Positions 1 to 6,598 of a stretch of 42,317 nt of DNA are shown here, piece by piece (positions within the stretch are counted from its first letter, which is position 1; the number at the start of each line of letters is the position of its first letter). This DNA is from CAZSNT01 sp964607765 (lineage in GTDB: Bacteria; Verrucomicrobiota; Lentisphaeria; Oligosphaerales; JABHEG01). Location of the stretch: assembly GCA_964607765.1 (NCBI GenBank), contig CAZSNT010000084.1:1-42317 (forward strand), in the 5' to 3' direction. The notes beneath the pieces were generated by a model, which was not told the DNA's origin, did no database searches, and was given only the letters and a program-made list of their open reading frames with translations. Made by a program: the position numbers and the translations under genes.

Positions 1-1
1 C

Positions 2-328
2 TATAAGAGCTTTATTCTGTCAGCCATAAGACCTTTCAGGACGGGGTCAGGCTACAGTCTGATGAGCAGCCGCTTGCCGGATCCCGCCGGGACGTTTGCC
101 ATGGGGTGCTACGACTCCAAGGACAGTGCCAACCTTGTCGGCTATGACCTTCCGCACGTCACGGTTCGCTGGCGGCCGAACGTCTGGCTTCAGTGGGGCG
201 GGTCGCTGGGATTGCACGGGCCGCGGCTGTACAACTACATGTACGCCGACGGCCACGTCGTCCAAGAGAACCTCATGGAGTGGGGTACGGGCAATTCCGG
301 TCCTTGGACACCGAGAGCCGGGGACTGA
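2..328 (+). CDS. C-terminal fragment of a H-X9-DG-type pseudopilin-like protein (5' end outside window)
   Basis: The frame is open from the window edge (codon at 2-4) to a TGA at 326-328, so the gene begins to the left of the window. The visible ~108 residues match the C-terminal domain of prepilin-type 'H-X9-DG' proteins, which are abundant in Lentisphaerota, Kiritimatiellota and Planctomycetota. They contain a His about ten residues before a DGHV motif (HGPRLYNYMYADGHV) and a GPWTPRAGD tail typical of the family. These proteins usually carry an N-terminal methylation/cleavage signal and a pseudopilin helix, neither of which can be seen here. An ATG at 62 is internal and has no Shine-Dalgarno, so it is not taken as the start. 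The function of the family is unknown; a role in a type II secretion-like or surface structure is only an inference. Confidence 0.7.
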   Translation, partial: YKSFILSAIRPFRTGSGYSLMSSRLPDPAGTFAMGCYDSKDSANLVGYDLPHVTVRWRPNVWLQWGGSLGLHGPRLYNYMYADGHVVQENLMEWGTGNSGPWTPRAGD

Positions 329-424
329 TCGGGACAGCCCCGTGCCGGCCTTGAGCTCAACGCACACTCGCCTCGTCGTCTGCAAGGTGTTTCCGCGGCA
401 GCGTTTCGGCGTCTCCCAACGCAG

Positions 425-1048
425 TCAGAGCAGTCCGGCGCCGAGGAAGTAGGCGGTGACTTTGCTGTCCATGGCCACGCCCTGGCGGTGTCGCTTCGCG
501 ATGAACGCGCCGATGTCGGCCTCAGGAACAGTGAACACCGTGATGTCCTCGCCATCGTCCTGGTTGGGGCAGGGGGCCTGGTTCTCGGGCGCTGTTTCGT
601 CCACGTCCATGTGCGCCAGCACGGCGGATTCGCCGGTGAGTCCGGGCGAACTGAGTGACGGAGCACACAATCGCGTCACCGTGCCGATGTAGCCAGTTTC
701 TTCCAGGAGCTCGCGTACGGCCGTCTGTTGTGCGCTCTCACCATGGTCGATGAGGCCGGCCGGGAACTCGAGCACCGGGGCATCAACCGGGGGGCGGTAC
801 TGCTCGACGAGGATGTAACGGCCGGAAGGGCGGAGTTGCGCAATCACGACCACGGCGCCGTTGCAGCTCTGCCGGTTGGCCGCCTCCCACTGTCGGCGTT
901 GGCCGTGGCGATCGACGTACTCGATCTGCTCCAAGCGCAGCCAACGTCCTTCAGCCAGGGGCATCACTGCAGTCTGGTGCGGTGGTACGGAGGCGTTGCT
1001 CATGGGGGTAACTTGATCCGGCGGGGCATCCAGCCGTAGGTCGGCCAT
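425..1048 (-). CDS. Nudix hydrolase, ADP-ribose pyrophosphatase-like
   Basis: Predicted to hydrolyse nucleoside-diphosphate-X compounds, most likely ADP-ribose or an NDP-sugar, in the cytoplasm. The Nudix box is complete: Gly98, Glu104, then REL-x-EE-x-GY at residues 112-120 of 207. The segment before it, EQYRPPVDAPVLEFPAG, is the typical ADP-ribose pyrophosphatase (NudF/YffH) lead-in. The N-terminus is uncertain: the ATG at 1048 gives 15 extra residues before an internal Met (codon at 1001-1003) that could also serve, and neither has a strong Shine-Dalgarno. It is convergent with the pseudopilin fragment and 73 bp downstream of the cupin gene on the same strand. The family assignment is firm; the exact substrate cannot be read from sequence. 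Confidence 0.88.
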   Translation of the reverse strand: MADLRLDAPPDQVTPMSNASVPPHQTAVMPLAEGRWLRLEQIEYVDRHGQRRQWEAANRQSCNGAVVVIAQLRPSGRYILVEQYRPPVDAPVLEFPAGLIDHGESAQQTAVRELLEETGYIGTVTRLCAPSLSSPGLTGESAVLAHMDVDETAPENQAPCPNQDDGEDITVFTVPEADIGAFIAKRHRQGVAMDSKVTAYFLGAGLL

Positions 1049-1121
1049 CCCCAGCCGACCATTGGCCGGATGAGGATACCGGGCCTACTGACGCCGCCAG
1101 CGATCCGGGCTGTTCCTCATC

Positions 1122-1469
1122 TCAATACTGCACAATGACAGCTACGAGCTCCAGGTCCTCAGCGCCGATTGACTCAATGGCGTGGCAGGCGCCGTCGCCG
1201 GTGAGGATCGTATCGCCCGGGCGCACGACAGCTTCCTGGTCGCCGTCCTGCACGCGGCCTTCGCCTTGCAGCACGATAAAGACCTCCTCTTCGTCACAGT
1301 GGTCGTGGCAGCCGATGCTGGCGCCGGGCGCGAGCGTGAGCCTGGCGCACAGGCGTGTCTTGCCCTTGAGCTCGTCCTTCTTCCAGTAGTGCTCGATGCG
1401 AACCGTGCCGCTGCCGCCTCGCATTTTCTCTCGGGTGTCGACATCGTAACTGCCTGCGCGTCTGATCAT
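1122..1469 (-). CDS. small single-domain cupin protein
   Basis: A 115-residue single-cupin protein. Cupin motif 1 is visible as HDHCDEEEVFIVLQGEG (metal ligands His-x-His and Glu), and motif 2 as RPGDTILTGDGACHAI with the last His ligand. Small cupins of this type bind a divalent metal. They act as sugar isomerases or epimerases, dioxygenases or sensors, and nothing here narrows this further. The ATG at 1469 is preceded by a good GGAGG Shine-Dalgarno about 9 nt upstream, which supports the start. It is followed 73 bp downstream by the Nudix gene, so the two may be co-transcribed. Upstream lies the repeat-rich spacer at 1515-1712. Confidence 0.85.
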   Translation of the reverse strand: MIRRAGSYDVDTREKMRGGSGTVRIEHYWKKDELKGKTRLCARLTLAPGASIGCHDHCDEEEVFIVLQGEGRVQDGDQEAVVRPGDTILTGDGACHAIESIGAEDLELVAVIVQY

Positions 1470-1514
1470 GTTGGGTAGCCTCCGGGACTATTGGATTGCT
1501 GGAGTACTAAAAAA

Positions 1515-1550
1515 CTGAACACTGAACACTGAACACCGAACACTGAACAC
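1515..1550. repeat. 7-bp tandem repeat (CTGAACA)x5
   Basis: Five consecutive heptamers CTGAACA, the fourth being CCGAACA, occupy 1515-1549. Two more heptamers, CCGAACA CCGAACA, stand at 1697-1710 on the far side of the palindromic element 1552-1695, in the same orientation. The element thus looks inserted into, or bracketed by, a heptamer array. No reading frame through it resembles a protein. A second heptamer array with another unit is at 35081-35115. Confidence 0.85.
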
Positions 1551-1551
1551 C

Positions 1552-1695
1552 CAATGTCATTGAATTAAGCGTCCCTTGGAGATTAGGGCGAGAGATTAAG
1601 GCGAAAGATCAAGGTGTTCCGACCCTAATCTTTTGCCCTCATCTTTCACCCTAATCTTCCGGGATGGCGACCAACTCCTTAACTCAACGACATTG
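1552..1695. repeat. 144-bp palindromic element with 18-bp terminal inverted repeats (MITE-like candidate)
   Basis: The ends are inverted copies: CAATGTCATTGAATTAAG at 1552-1569 against the complement of 1678-1695, identical at 16 of 18 positions. Inside is a second inverted pair: 1581-1614 and the complement of 1623-1656 share 27 of 34 bases, around an 8-bp spacer. Each inner arm is built from a roughly 13-bp motif beginning GATTAGGG or GATTAAGG. Heptamers of the GAACA type flank both sides. There is no ORF inside. The structure fits a non-autonomous palindromic mobile repeat, or alternatively a large RNA hairpin ending the rfbC transcript, whose stop codon is at 1711. No transposase is present in the window. 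Confidence 0.65.
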
Positions 1696-1710
1696 ACCGA
1701 ACACCGAACA

Positions 1711-2265
1711 CTAGCCGCTGCAAATGAAGTCCTGACCCAACTCTCTGAGGAACGGGTGTGCTTCGTCCTGGGCGGAGAGGATGGGCTCGGTTACAGGCCA
1801 GTCGACGTTGACATCCGGGTCGTTCCAGCGCAGGCCTTTGGCTGTCTCCGGCGCGTAGAAATCGGTGCATTTGTAGGCGACTTCGGCAACGTCGCTGAGC
1901 ACGCAGAACGCGTGTCCGTAGCCTTCCGGGATGAACAGCATGCGATGGTTGGTCTGCGACAGGTTGAACCCCAGCCACTGTCCGAACCGGGGCGAACCCC
2001 GGCGCAGATCGACCACGACATCCAGCACCTCGCCCGACAGTGCCCTGACCAGCTTGGCCTGGGCGTGCGGGGGGGCCTGGTAGTGGATGCCCCGCAGAAC
2101 GCCGCGCACGGAGCGTGAGTGATTGTCTTGCACGAATCTGGCGTGGATGCCGTGTTCGGCGAAAGTCCGCTCGTTGTAGCTCTCGTAGAAGAACCCCCTC
2201 TCGTCCTCCCAGACTCTGGGCTCGATCAACAGAACGCCGTCGAATTCGGTCGGCGTGACATTCAT
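1711..2265 (-). CDS. rfbC: dTDP-4-dehydrorhamnose 3,5-epimerase
   Basis: RmlC/RfbC catalyses the double epimerisation of dTDP-4-keto-6-deoxyglucose at C3 and C5, the third step of dTDP-L-rhamnose synthesis. The 184-residue protein has the usual family length. It shows the conserved RGF-F-E-SYN start, the catalytic-His segment RGIHYQ (His61), the PEGYGHAF cupin strand (residues 113-120) and the YKCTDFY segment with the active-site Tyr131. The start has only a weak Shine-Dalgarno. It lies downstream of rfbB and rfbD on the same strand, separated from rfbB by about 150 bp of hairpin repeats, so it may still belong to the same transcript. No rfbA (glucose-1-phosphate thymidylyltransferase) is in the window. 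Confidence 0.96.
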   Translation of the reverse strand: MNVTPTEFDGVLLIEPRVWEDERGFFYESYNERTFAEHGIHARFVQDNHSRSVRGVLRGIHYQAPPHAQAKLVRALSGEVLDVVVDLRRGSPRFGQWLGFNLSQTNHRMLFIPEGYGHAFCVLSDVAEVAYKCTDFYAPETAKGLRWNDPDVNVDWPVTEPILSAQDEAHPFLRELGQDFICSG

Positions 2266-2296
2266 GTGTGTGGGTTCCTTGCGCTGGCCTCATCTC

Positions 2297-2422
2297 GTTC
2301 ACCCACGGGATGAACCCGTGGGGGTCCGGTTCTGCGCGACGCCAGTCTGGTGCCGTTTCGTCAGATCTTGTTCACCCACGGGATGAACCCGTGGGGGGGG
2401 CGTTCTGCGCCATGTCAGTCTG
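2297..2422. repeat. two copies of a hairpin-bearing repeat with 73-bp period (REP-like)
   Basis: Copy 1 (2297-2349) and copy 2 (2370-2422) align without gaps at a spacing of 73 bp and agree at about 46 of 53 positions. Each contains a perfect stem, CCCACGGG / CCCGTGGG with loop ATGAA: 2302-2309 with 2315-2322, and 2375-2382 with 2388-2395. The right end of copy 2 runs into the last codons and stop of rfbB (stop 2415-2417), so copy 1 carries a decayed copy of that gene tail. The symmetric G-rich hairpins resemble REP-type palindromes or bidirectional terminators; there is no U-tract after them. Confidence 0.8.
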
Positions 2423-3446
2423 CGGCGCCCCTGCTGCCGTACATTTTCTGGTAATAGGCCTGGTAGTCGCCGGAGACGACTTCGCCGAGCCACGTCTCGT
2501 TGTTCTGGTACCACTCGACCGTCTGCGCGATGCCGTCGTCGAAGGAGACCGAGGGGCTCCAGCCGAGCTCGCGCTCGATCTTGCCGGCATCGATCGCGTA
2601 TCTGCGGTCGTGACCAAGGCGGTCTTTGACGAATGTGATGAGCGATTCGGGCTTGCCCACGTGATGCAGGATGGTCTTGACGACTTCGATGTTCTGCTTC
2701 TCGCTGTTGCCGCCGATGTTGTAGACCTCACCGGCCCGGCCCTTACAGAAGGCGGCCCAGATGGCCACACAGTGGTCGCGTACATAGAGCCAATCGCGCA
2801 CGTTCAGGCCGTCGCCGTAGACCGGCAGCTCGCGGTCGCTGCGGGCGTTCATGATCATCAGCGGGATGAGTTTCTCCGGGAACTGGTAGGGCCCGTAGTT
2901 GTTGGAGCAGCGCGTGATGATCGTATCCATGCCGAACGTCTCGTGGAAGGCGTGGACCAGATGATCGGCGCTCGCCTTGCTGGCGCTGTAGGGCGAGTTC
3001 GGGCTCAGCGGCGTGGTCTCCGAGAACAGGCCCGTGGCGCCCAGGGACCCGTACACCTCATCGGTCGAGACCTGGAGAAAGCGTTTGACGCCTGCGTCGC
3101 GAGCAGCGGTGAGCAGTGTCAGCGTGCCGCCCACATTCGTGTCGACGAACACCTGCGGACCGACGATGGATCGGTCAACATGGCTTTCGGCCGCGAAGTT
3201 CACGATTCCGTTGATCGCGTAGTGCTGCAGGAGGAAGCTCACCAGCTCGGCGTTCGTGATGCTGCCTTTGACGAAGTGGTGCCGGCCGTTGCCCAGCACG
3301 TCCTGCAGGCTGCCCAGGTTGCCGGCGTAGGTCAGGGCGTCAAGATTGACGATGCGCGTGTCGGGCGCTTCGGCCAGGAGATAGCGGACGAAATTGCTGC
3401 CGATGAATCCGGCGCCGCCCGTGACGAGAATGCAGTTGGGGACCAT
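2415..3446 (-). CDS. rfbB: dTDP-glucose 4,6-dehydratase
   Basis: RmlB/RfbB converts dTDP-glucose to dTDP-4-keto-6-deoxyglucose with bound NAD+, the second step of dTDP-rhamnose synthesis. The 343-residue extended SDR protein shows the Rossmann glycines GGAGFIG (residues 10-16), the STDEVYG catalytic segment (127-133) and the YSASK motif with Tyr153 and Lys157. The CSNNYGPYQFPEKLIP stretch typical of RmlB follows. An AAGGAG Shine-Dalgarno lies 8 nt before the ATG at 3446. It is 45 bp downstream of rfbD on the same strand and precedes rfbC, which points to one operon. Its 3' end is covered by the second copy of the 73-bp hairpin repeat. Confidence 0.97.
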   Translation of the reverse strand: MVPNCILVTGGAGFIGSNFVRYLLAEAPDTRIVNLDALTYAGNLGSLQDVLGNGRHHFVKGSITNAELVSFLLQHYAINGIVNFAAESHVDRSIVGPQVFVDTNVGGTLTLLTAARDAGVKRFLQVSTDEVYGSLGATGLFSETTPLSPNSPYSASKASADHLVHAFHETFGMDTIITRCSNNYGPYQFPEKLIPLMIMNARSDRELPVYGDGLNVRDWLYVRDHCVAIWAAFCKGRAGEVYNIGGNSEKQNIEVVKTILHHVGKPESLITFVKDRLGHDRRYAIDAGKIERELGWSPSVSFDDGIAQTVEWYQNNETWLGEVVSGDYQAYYQKMYGSRGAAD

Positions 3447-3491
3447 GGCGATTTCTCCTTGCAGGCCTGTCGTTGTTGTGCAGGCTGCCTC

Positions 3492-4400
3492 CTATGGCAT
3501 GTTCTGTCCAATCGTGGCGAGAAACGTCCTCATCGCGCTCTGCCAATGTGGTCGCGGCCGTTGCAGGATTCCGTCGATCTTGTCGCAGCAGAAGCGTGAG
3601 TTCAGCGGCCGCTGGGCAGCGGCGGGGAAGTCGGCCGTACGGCACGGCGTGAGCTCGTTGCCGAGTCCCAGCGTGTGGAGAATGAATTCTGCCACCTCGT
3701 AGCGGGTTGCATAGCCGTCTGCGGCGTAGTGGTAGAGGCCCTGGGTGCGCTGTTCGAGAAGCTCGGCCAGGGCGCGCGCAACGTCCACCGTCCACGTCGG
3801 CGATCCGGTCTGGTCCGCGACCATCTTGAGCGCCGGGTTCGTGCTCGCCCGCTCGAGCAGCTTGGTCACGAAGTTCCGGCCGGCGGCCCCGTAAGTCCAC
3901 TCGACGCGTACGATGGCGTGTTCGCAGCCGCTGGCCACCAGGGCCGCTTCGCCGCCGAGCTTGGTGCTCCCGTAGACGCTGAGGGGGTTGGGCTGATCCG
4001 TTTCCGTGTAAGGCGCTTCCGTGGCGCCGTCGAATACGAAATCCGTGCTGATGTGAAGCACGTAGATACCGCGCTCCGCGGCTGCCCGGCCCACGTCGCC
4101 CACAGCCACGCCGTTCACTGCACGGGCGATGTCCCGGTCGCTCTCCGCTCCGTCCACGTTGGTGTATGCGGCGCAGTTGATTACCGCGGTTGCGTCGTGC
4201 AGCGCGCGTTGCACGTGCTGTGGTTGGCAGATATCGAAATCAGGCAAGTCGTAGGCGACAGGCTGGTAGCCCTGTGCGGCCAGCACGGCGCTGAGGTCCG
4301 TGCCCAGCATGCCGTTCCCGCCGAGAACCGCGATCTTCGCATCGGAGCGTTGCGGCGTTTCCATGTGGTTCCGTTCCATCGCCGAGGAAGTGTTCGTCAT
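3492..4400 (-). CDS. rfbD: dTDP-4-dehydrorhamnose reductase
   Basis: RmlD/RfbD reduces dTDP-4-keto-L-rhamnose to dTDP-L-rhamnose, the last step of the pathway. The sequence has the glycine-rich dinucleotide motif GGNGMLG, the conserved NCAAYTNVDGAESD segment, the STDFVFDG strand, and the catalytic YGSTKLGGE motif (Tyr and Lys spaced as in SDRs). The C-terminal QTGSPTWTVDVARAL block matches the family. The ATG at 4400 gives 302 residues. About 20 N-terminal residues precede the conserved start, so the Met a few codons in (MERNH or MET) is possible, and no site has a strong Shine-Dalgarno. It lies 52 bp downstream of argC and 45 bp upstream of rfbB on the same strand. Confidence 0.95.
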   Translation of the reverse strand: MTNTSSAMERNHMETPQRSDAKIAVLGGNGMLGTDLSAVLAAQGYQPVAYDLPDFDICQPQHVQRALHDATAVINCAAYTNVDGAESDRDIARAVNGVAVGDVGRAAAERGIYVLHISTDFVFDGATEAPYTETDQPNPLSVYGSTKLGGEAALVASGCEHAIVRVEWTYGAAGRNFVTKLLERASTNPALKMVADQTGSPTWTVDVARALAELLEQRTQGLYHYAADGYATRYEVAEFILHTLGLGNELTPCRTADFPAAAQRPLNSRFCCDKIDGILQRPRPHWQSAMRTFLATIGQNMP

Positions 4401-4452
4401 CAGGCAGCAGAGACGGCGATAGGATACAACGCCACGGCGCGCAAATCAACAT

Positions 4453-5481
4453 CTACAGCAGCGCGGCGGTCTCGGGGAAGCCGGCCGTGATGTTGAGGCA
4501 CTGCACGGCCTGGCCTGCCGCGCCCTTGGTCAGGTTGTCGATGGCGCTGCTGAGCAGGATCCGGCCGGTGTGCTCGTCTACGGCCCAGCCGATCTCGCAC
4601 ATGTTGGTGAGTGTCACGTGTTTGGTGTCGGCCAGCTGTCCGGCGGGCAGCACTCTGACGAAGGGCTCCTCGGCATACGCGTCCTGCAGGACGCTGCCCA
4701 CACGCCGCGGATCGGCGTCGGCCGCTGCGTTCAGGATGACCGTGGAATGGATTCCGCGGTTCACCGGGATGAGGTGCGGCACGAACGTCATTGCGATGTC
4801 CGCAACGCCGGCTGCTCGGGCCAGTTCCTGCTCGACCTCGGGCAGGTGCCGGTGCCCGGTCACTTTGTAGGGACGGATGCTCTCGTTGCACTCCGGGAAA
4901 ATGTAGGGCAGGTCGACCTTGCGTCCCGCGCCGCTTACGCCGCTGAGGCTGGCGGCGGTTATGTGCTGCGGCGTGGCGAGGCCCGCGGCCAGCACGGGTG
5001 CCGTGGCCAGAATGATGCTGGTCGGGTAGCAGCCCGGGCACGCGATGAGCTGCGCGTCCCGGATTTGGTCGCGATAGCGTTCGGGCAGCCCGTAGACGGC
5101 CTGTTCCAGCAGTCCCGGCGCAGGATGGGCGGCCTCGTAGTAGGTTTCGTACTTGTCCGTGTCGCGCAGCCGGAAATCCGCACTGATATCGATGACGGTC
5201 AGCCCGGCCTCGACCAAGGGCACGGCATACTCGGCGGCCAAGCCGTGGGGCAGGGCGAGGAACGCGGCATCGGCTTCGGCCCGGATCGCGGTCACATCCG
5301 GCTCGCTGAACTCAAGAGGCGACTCGGCGAAACGCGGGAACACGCGGCCAATGGGCTGCCCGGCATACTGTCGCGAGGTGATGCACACGACATTGACCTG
5401 GGGATGGGACAGGAGCAGGCGGAGCAGCTCCTCGCCGGAATACCCTGACGCTCCCACGATGGCGACGTTTACAGTCTTCAT
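4453..5481 (-). CDS. argC: N-acetyl-gamma-glutamyl-phosphate reductase
   Basis: ArgC reduces N-acetyl-glutamyl phosphate to the semialdehyde with NADPH, the third step of arginine synthesis. At 342 residues it has the normal length. The NADP-binding GASGYSGEEL (residues 10-19), the FLALPHG segment, the DFRLRD loop and the active-site ACPGCYPTS with Cys151 are all present, as is the late HLPEVEQEL block. No other arg gene is in the window. It follows rpsI on the same strand, but the strong terminator at 5496-5532 stands between them just upstream of this ATG. It therefore probably has its own promoter or depends on read-through. rfbD follows after 52 bp. Confidence 0.97.
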   Translation of the reverse strand: MKTVNVAIVGASGYSGEELLRLLLSHPQVNVVCITSRQYAGQPIGRVFPRFAESPLEFSEPDVTAIRAEADAAFLALPHGLAAEYAVPLVEAGLTVIDISADFRLRDTDKYETYYEAAHPAPGLLEQAVYGLPERYRDQIRDAQLIACPGCYPTSIILATAPVLAAGLATPQHITAASLSGVSGAGRKVDLPYIFPECNESIRPYKVTGHRHLPEVEQELARAAGVADIAMTFVPHLIPVNRGIHSTVILNAAADADPRRVGSVLQDAYAEEPFVRVLPAGQLADTKHVTLTNMCEIGWAVDEHTGRILLSSAIDNLTKGAAGQAVQCLNITAGFPETAALL

Positions 5482-5495
5482 AGTGTTGTTTCCCC

Positions 5496-5532
5496 AAAAA
5501 AAAAGACCGGATCGGGACTGCTCCCGATCCGG
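5496..5532 (-). terminator. intrinsic terminator of the rplM-rpsI operon
   Basis: A perfect 11-bp stem (5507-5517 with 5522-5532) closes a 4-nt loop, CTGC. Read on the minus strand it is followed by nine Ts (A-run 5496-5504). It lies 30 bp after the rpsI stop codon and 15 bp before the argC start, exactly where the ribosomal transcript should end. Confidence 0.93.
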
Positions 5533-5562
5533 ATCTGAAATGACAGCGTTGCTCTGTCCGTC

Positions 5563-5961
5563 TTACCGCTTCGAGAACTGGAATCTCTTGCGCGCTCCCG
5601 GCTGACCCGGCTTCTTGCGTTCTTTGACGCGTGCGTCGCGTGTGAGCATTCCGCTCTCTTTGAGCACGGACCGGAGTTCGGGGTTCACCTTGAGCAGTGC
5701 CCGGGCAATACCGTGGCGCAGCGCGCCTGCCTGGCCTTGCATGCCGCCGCCGTTGAGGGTGGCGAAGAAGTCGTATCCCTGCGTCTGACCGGTGATCATG
5801 AGCGGCTGAGTCACGTAACCGCGTGTCGTCGGAGACGGGAAATAGGCGTCGAATTCGCGCTTGTTCACCGTGATTTTGCCGGTGCCCGGGCGCACCCGGA
5901 CTCGAGCCACCGCAGCCTTGCGGCGCCCTACTACCTGCATCTCATCCTTGGGCTTTGCCAT
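5563..5961 (-). CDS. rpsI: 30S ribosomal protein S9
   Basis: S9 is a small-subunit protein whose C-terminal tail reaches the P-site tRNA. The 132-residue product has the family hallmarks: GRRKAAVARVRVRPGTGKITVN near the start, the GGGMQGQAGALRHGIARAL core, LTRDARVKERKKPG, and the basic tail ending KRFQFSKR, where the final Lys-Arg contacts tRNA. It is placed 38 bp after rplM, the classical L13-S9 operon order, and is followed by a strong intrinsic terminator. No irregularity was noted. Confidence 0.98.
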   Translation of the reverse strand: MAKPKDEMQVVGRRKAAVARVRVRPGTGKITVNKREFDAYFPSPTTRGYVTQPLMITGQTQGYDFFATLNGGGMQGQAGALRHGIARALLKVNPELRSVLKESGMLTRDARVKERKKPGQPGARKRFQFSKR

Positions 5962-5999
5962 GCGTCAGTTCCTTCTTCAGGCGGGTTCGTGCACGCCGC

Positions 6000-6428
6000 C
6001 TAAAGTTCCAGATTCTCGGCCTTCTGGGCCTCGTGCGGATGCTCGGGGCCGGCGTAGACCTTCAGCTTACGGAATTGTGCCCTGCCCAGCCGTCCTTTCG
6101 GCAGCATGCCCCAAACGGCCTGCTTGATCAGGCGCTCGGGATGGCGCTTGCGCACCTCGCTCAACGGCTGGAGCTTCCGGCCGCTCATATAGCCGGAATA
6201 GGTCTGGTAGATCTTCTTCTCTTCTTTATTGCCGGTTACCAACACCTTGTCCGCGTTGACAACAACGACGAAGTCACCGGTGTCCAGATGCGGGGTGTAG
6301 GTCGGCTTATGCTTGCCGCGCAGAATATTCGCGATCTTGACAGCCATCCGGCCAAGGACCTGGCCATCGGCATCGGCAAGCCACCATCCACGCTCGATCT
6401 CGTCAACTTTGGGCAAATATGTCTTCAT
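6000..6428 (-). CDS. rplM: 50S ribosomal protein L13
   Basis: L13 is an early-assembling large-subunit protein. The ATG at 6428 gives 142 residues (MKTYLPKVDEIERGWW...), the usual bacterial length. A TTG two codons upstream would extend the frame but is unlikely. Family signatures are GWWLADADGQVLGRMAVKIANILRG, the DFVVVVNADKV strand, the KKIYQTYSGYMSGRK segment, and the VWGMLPKGRLGR motif. It is first in an operon with rpsI. A TTGACA hexamer lies upstream on the same strand at 6519-6514. Confidence 0.97.
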   Translation of the reverse strand: MKTYLPKVDEIERGWWLADADGQVLGRMAVKIANILRGKHKPTYTPHLDTGDFVVVVNADKVLVTGNKEEKKIYQTYSGYMSGRKLQPLSEVRKRHPERLIKQAVWGMLPKGRLGRAQFRKLKVYAGPEHPHEAQKAENLEL

Positions 6429-6494
6429 GGGCAATCACGTCCACTGCAGTACACGGGCATACCCGCGGTCCTCACCGCGACAAAGGGAGATAAC

Positions 6495-6519
6495 TTACGC
6501 CTCCTTACGCACATGTCAA
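6495..6519 (-). promoter_or_regulatory. candidate rplM-rpsI promoter (-35 box)
   Basis: On the minus strand a perfect TTGACA stands at 6519-6514, about 85 bp before rplM. At 16-bp spacing the best -10 is only TAAGTT (three of six consensus bases), so the assignment rests mainly on the -35. The rest of the 6429-6598 spacer, shared with the divergent glycosyltransferase gene, shows no other clear signal. Confidence 0.3.
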
Positions 6520-6598
6520 CCGAATGGCGTTAAGTTAAGCACTTGGAGACTCGTCCGTCGGGTATTCAGCCAACGGCATTGAACAGGAGAAAGCGCAC

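Noticed and set aside
2268..3599. 443-aa open frame on the plus strand over rfbB
   Set aside because: It is antisense to a gene with complete catalytic motifs; its composition (Arg/Val/Ala-rich, no recognisable domain) is that of a GC-rich shadow.
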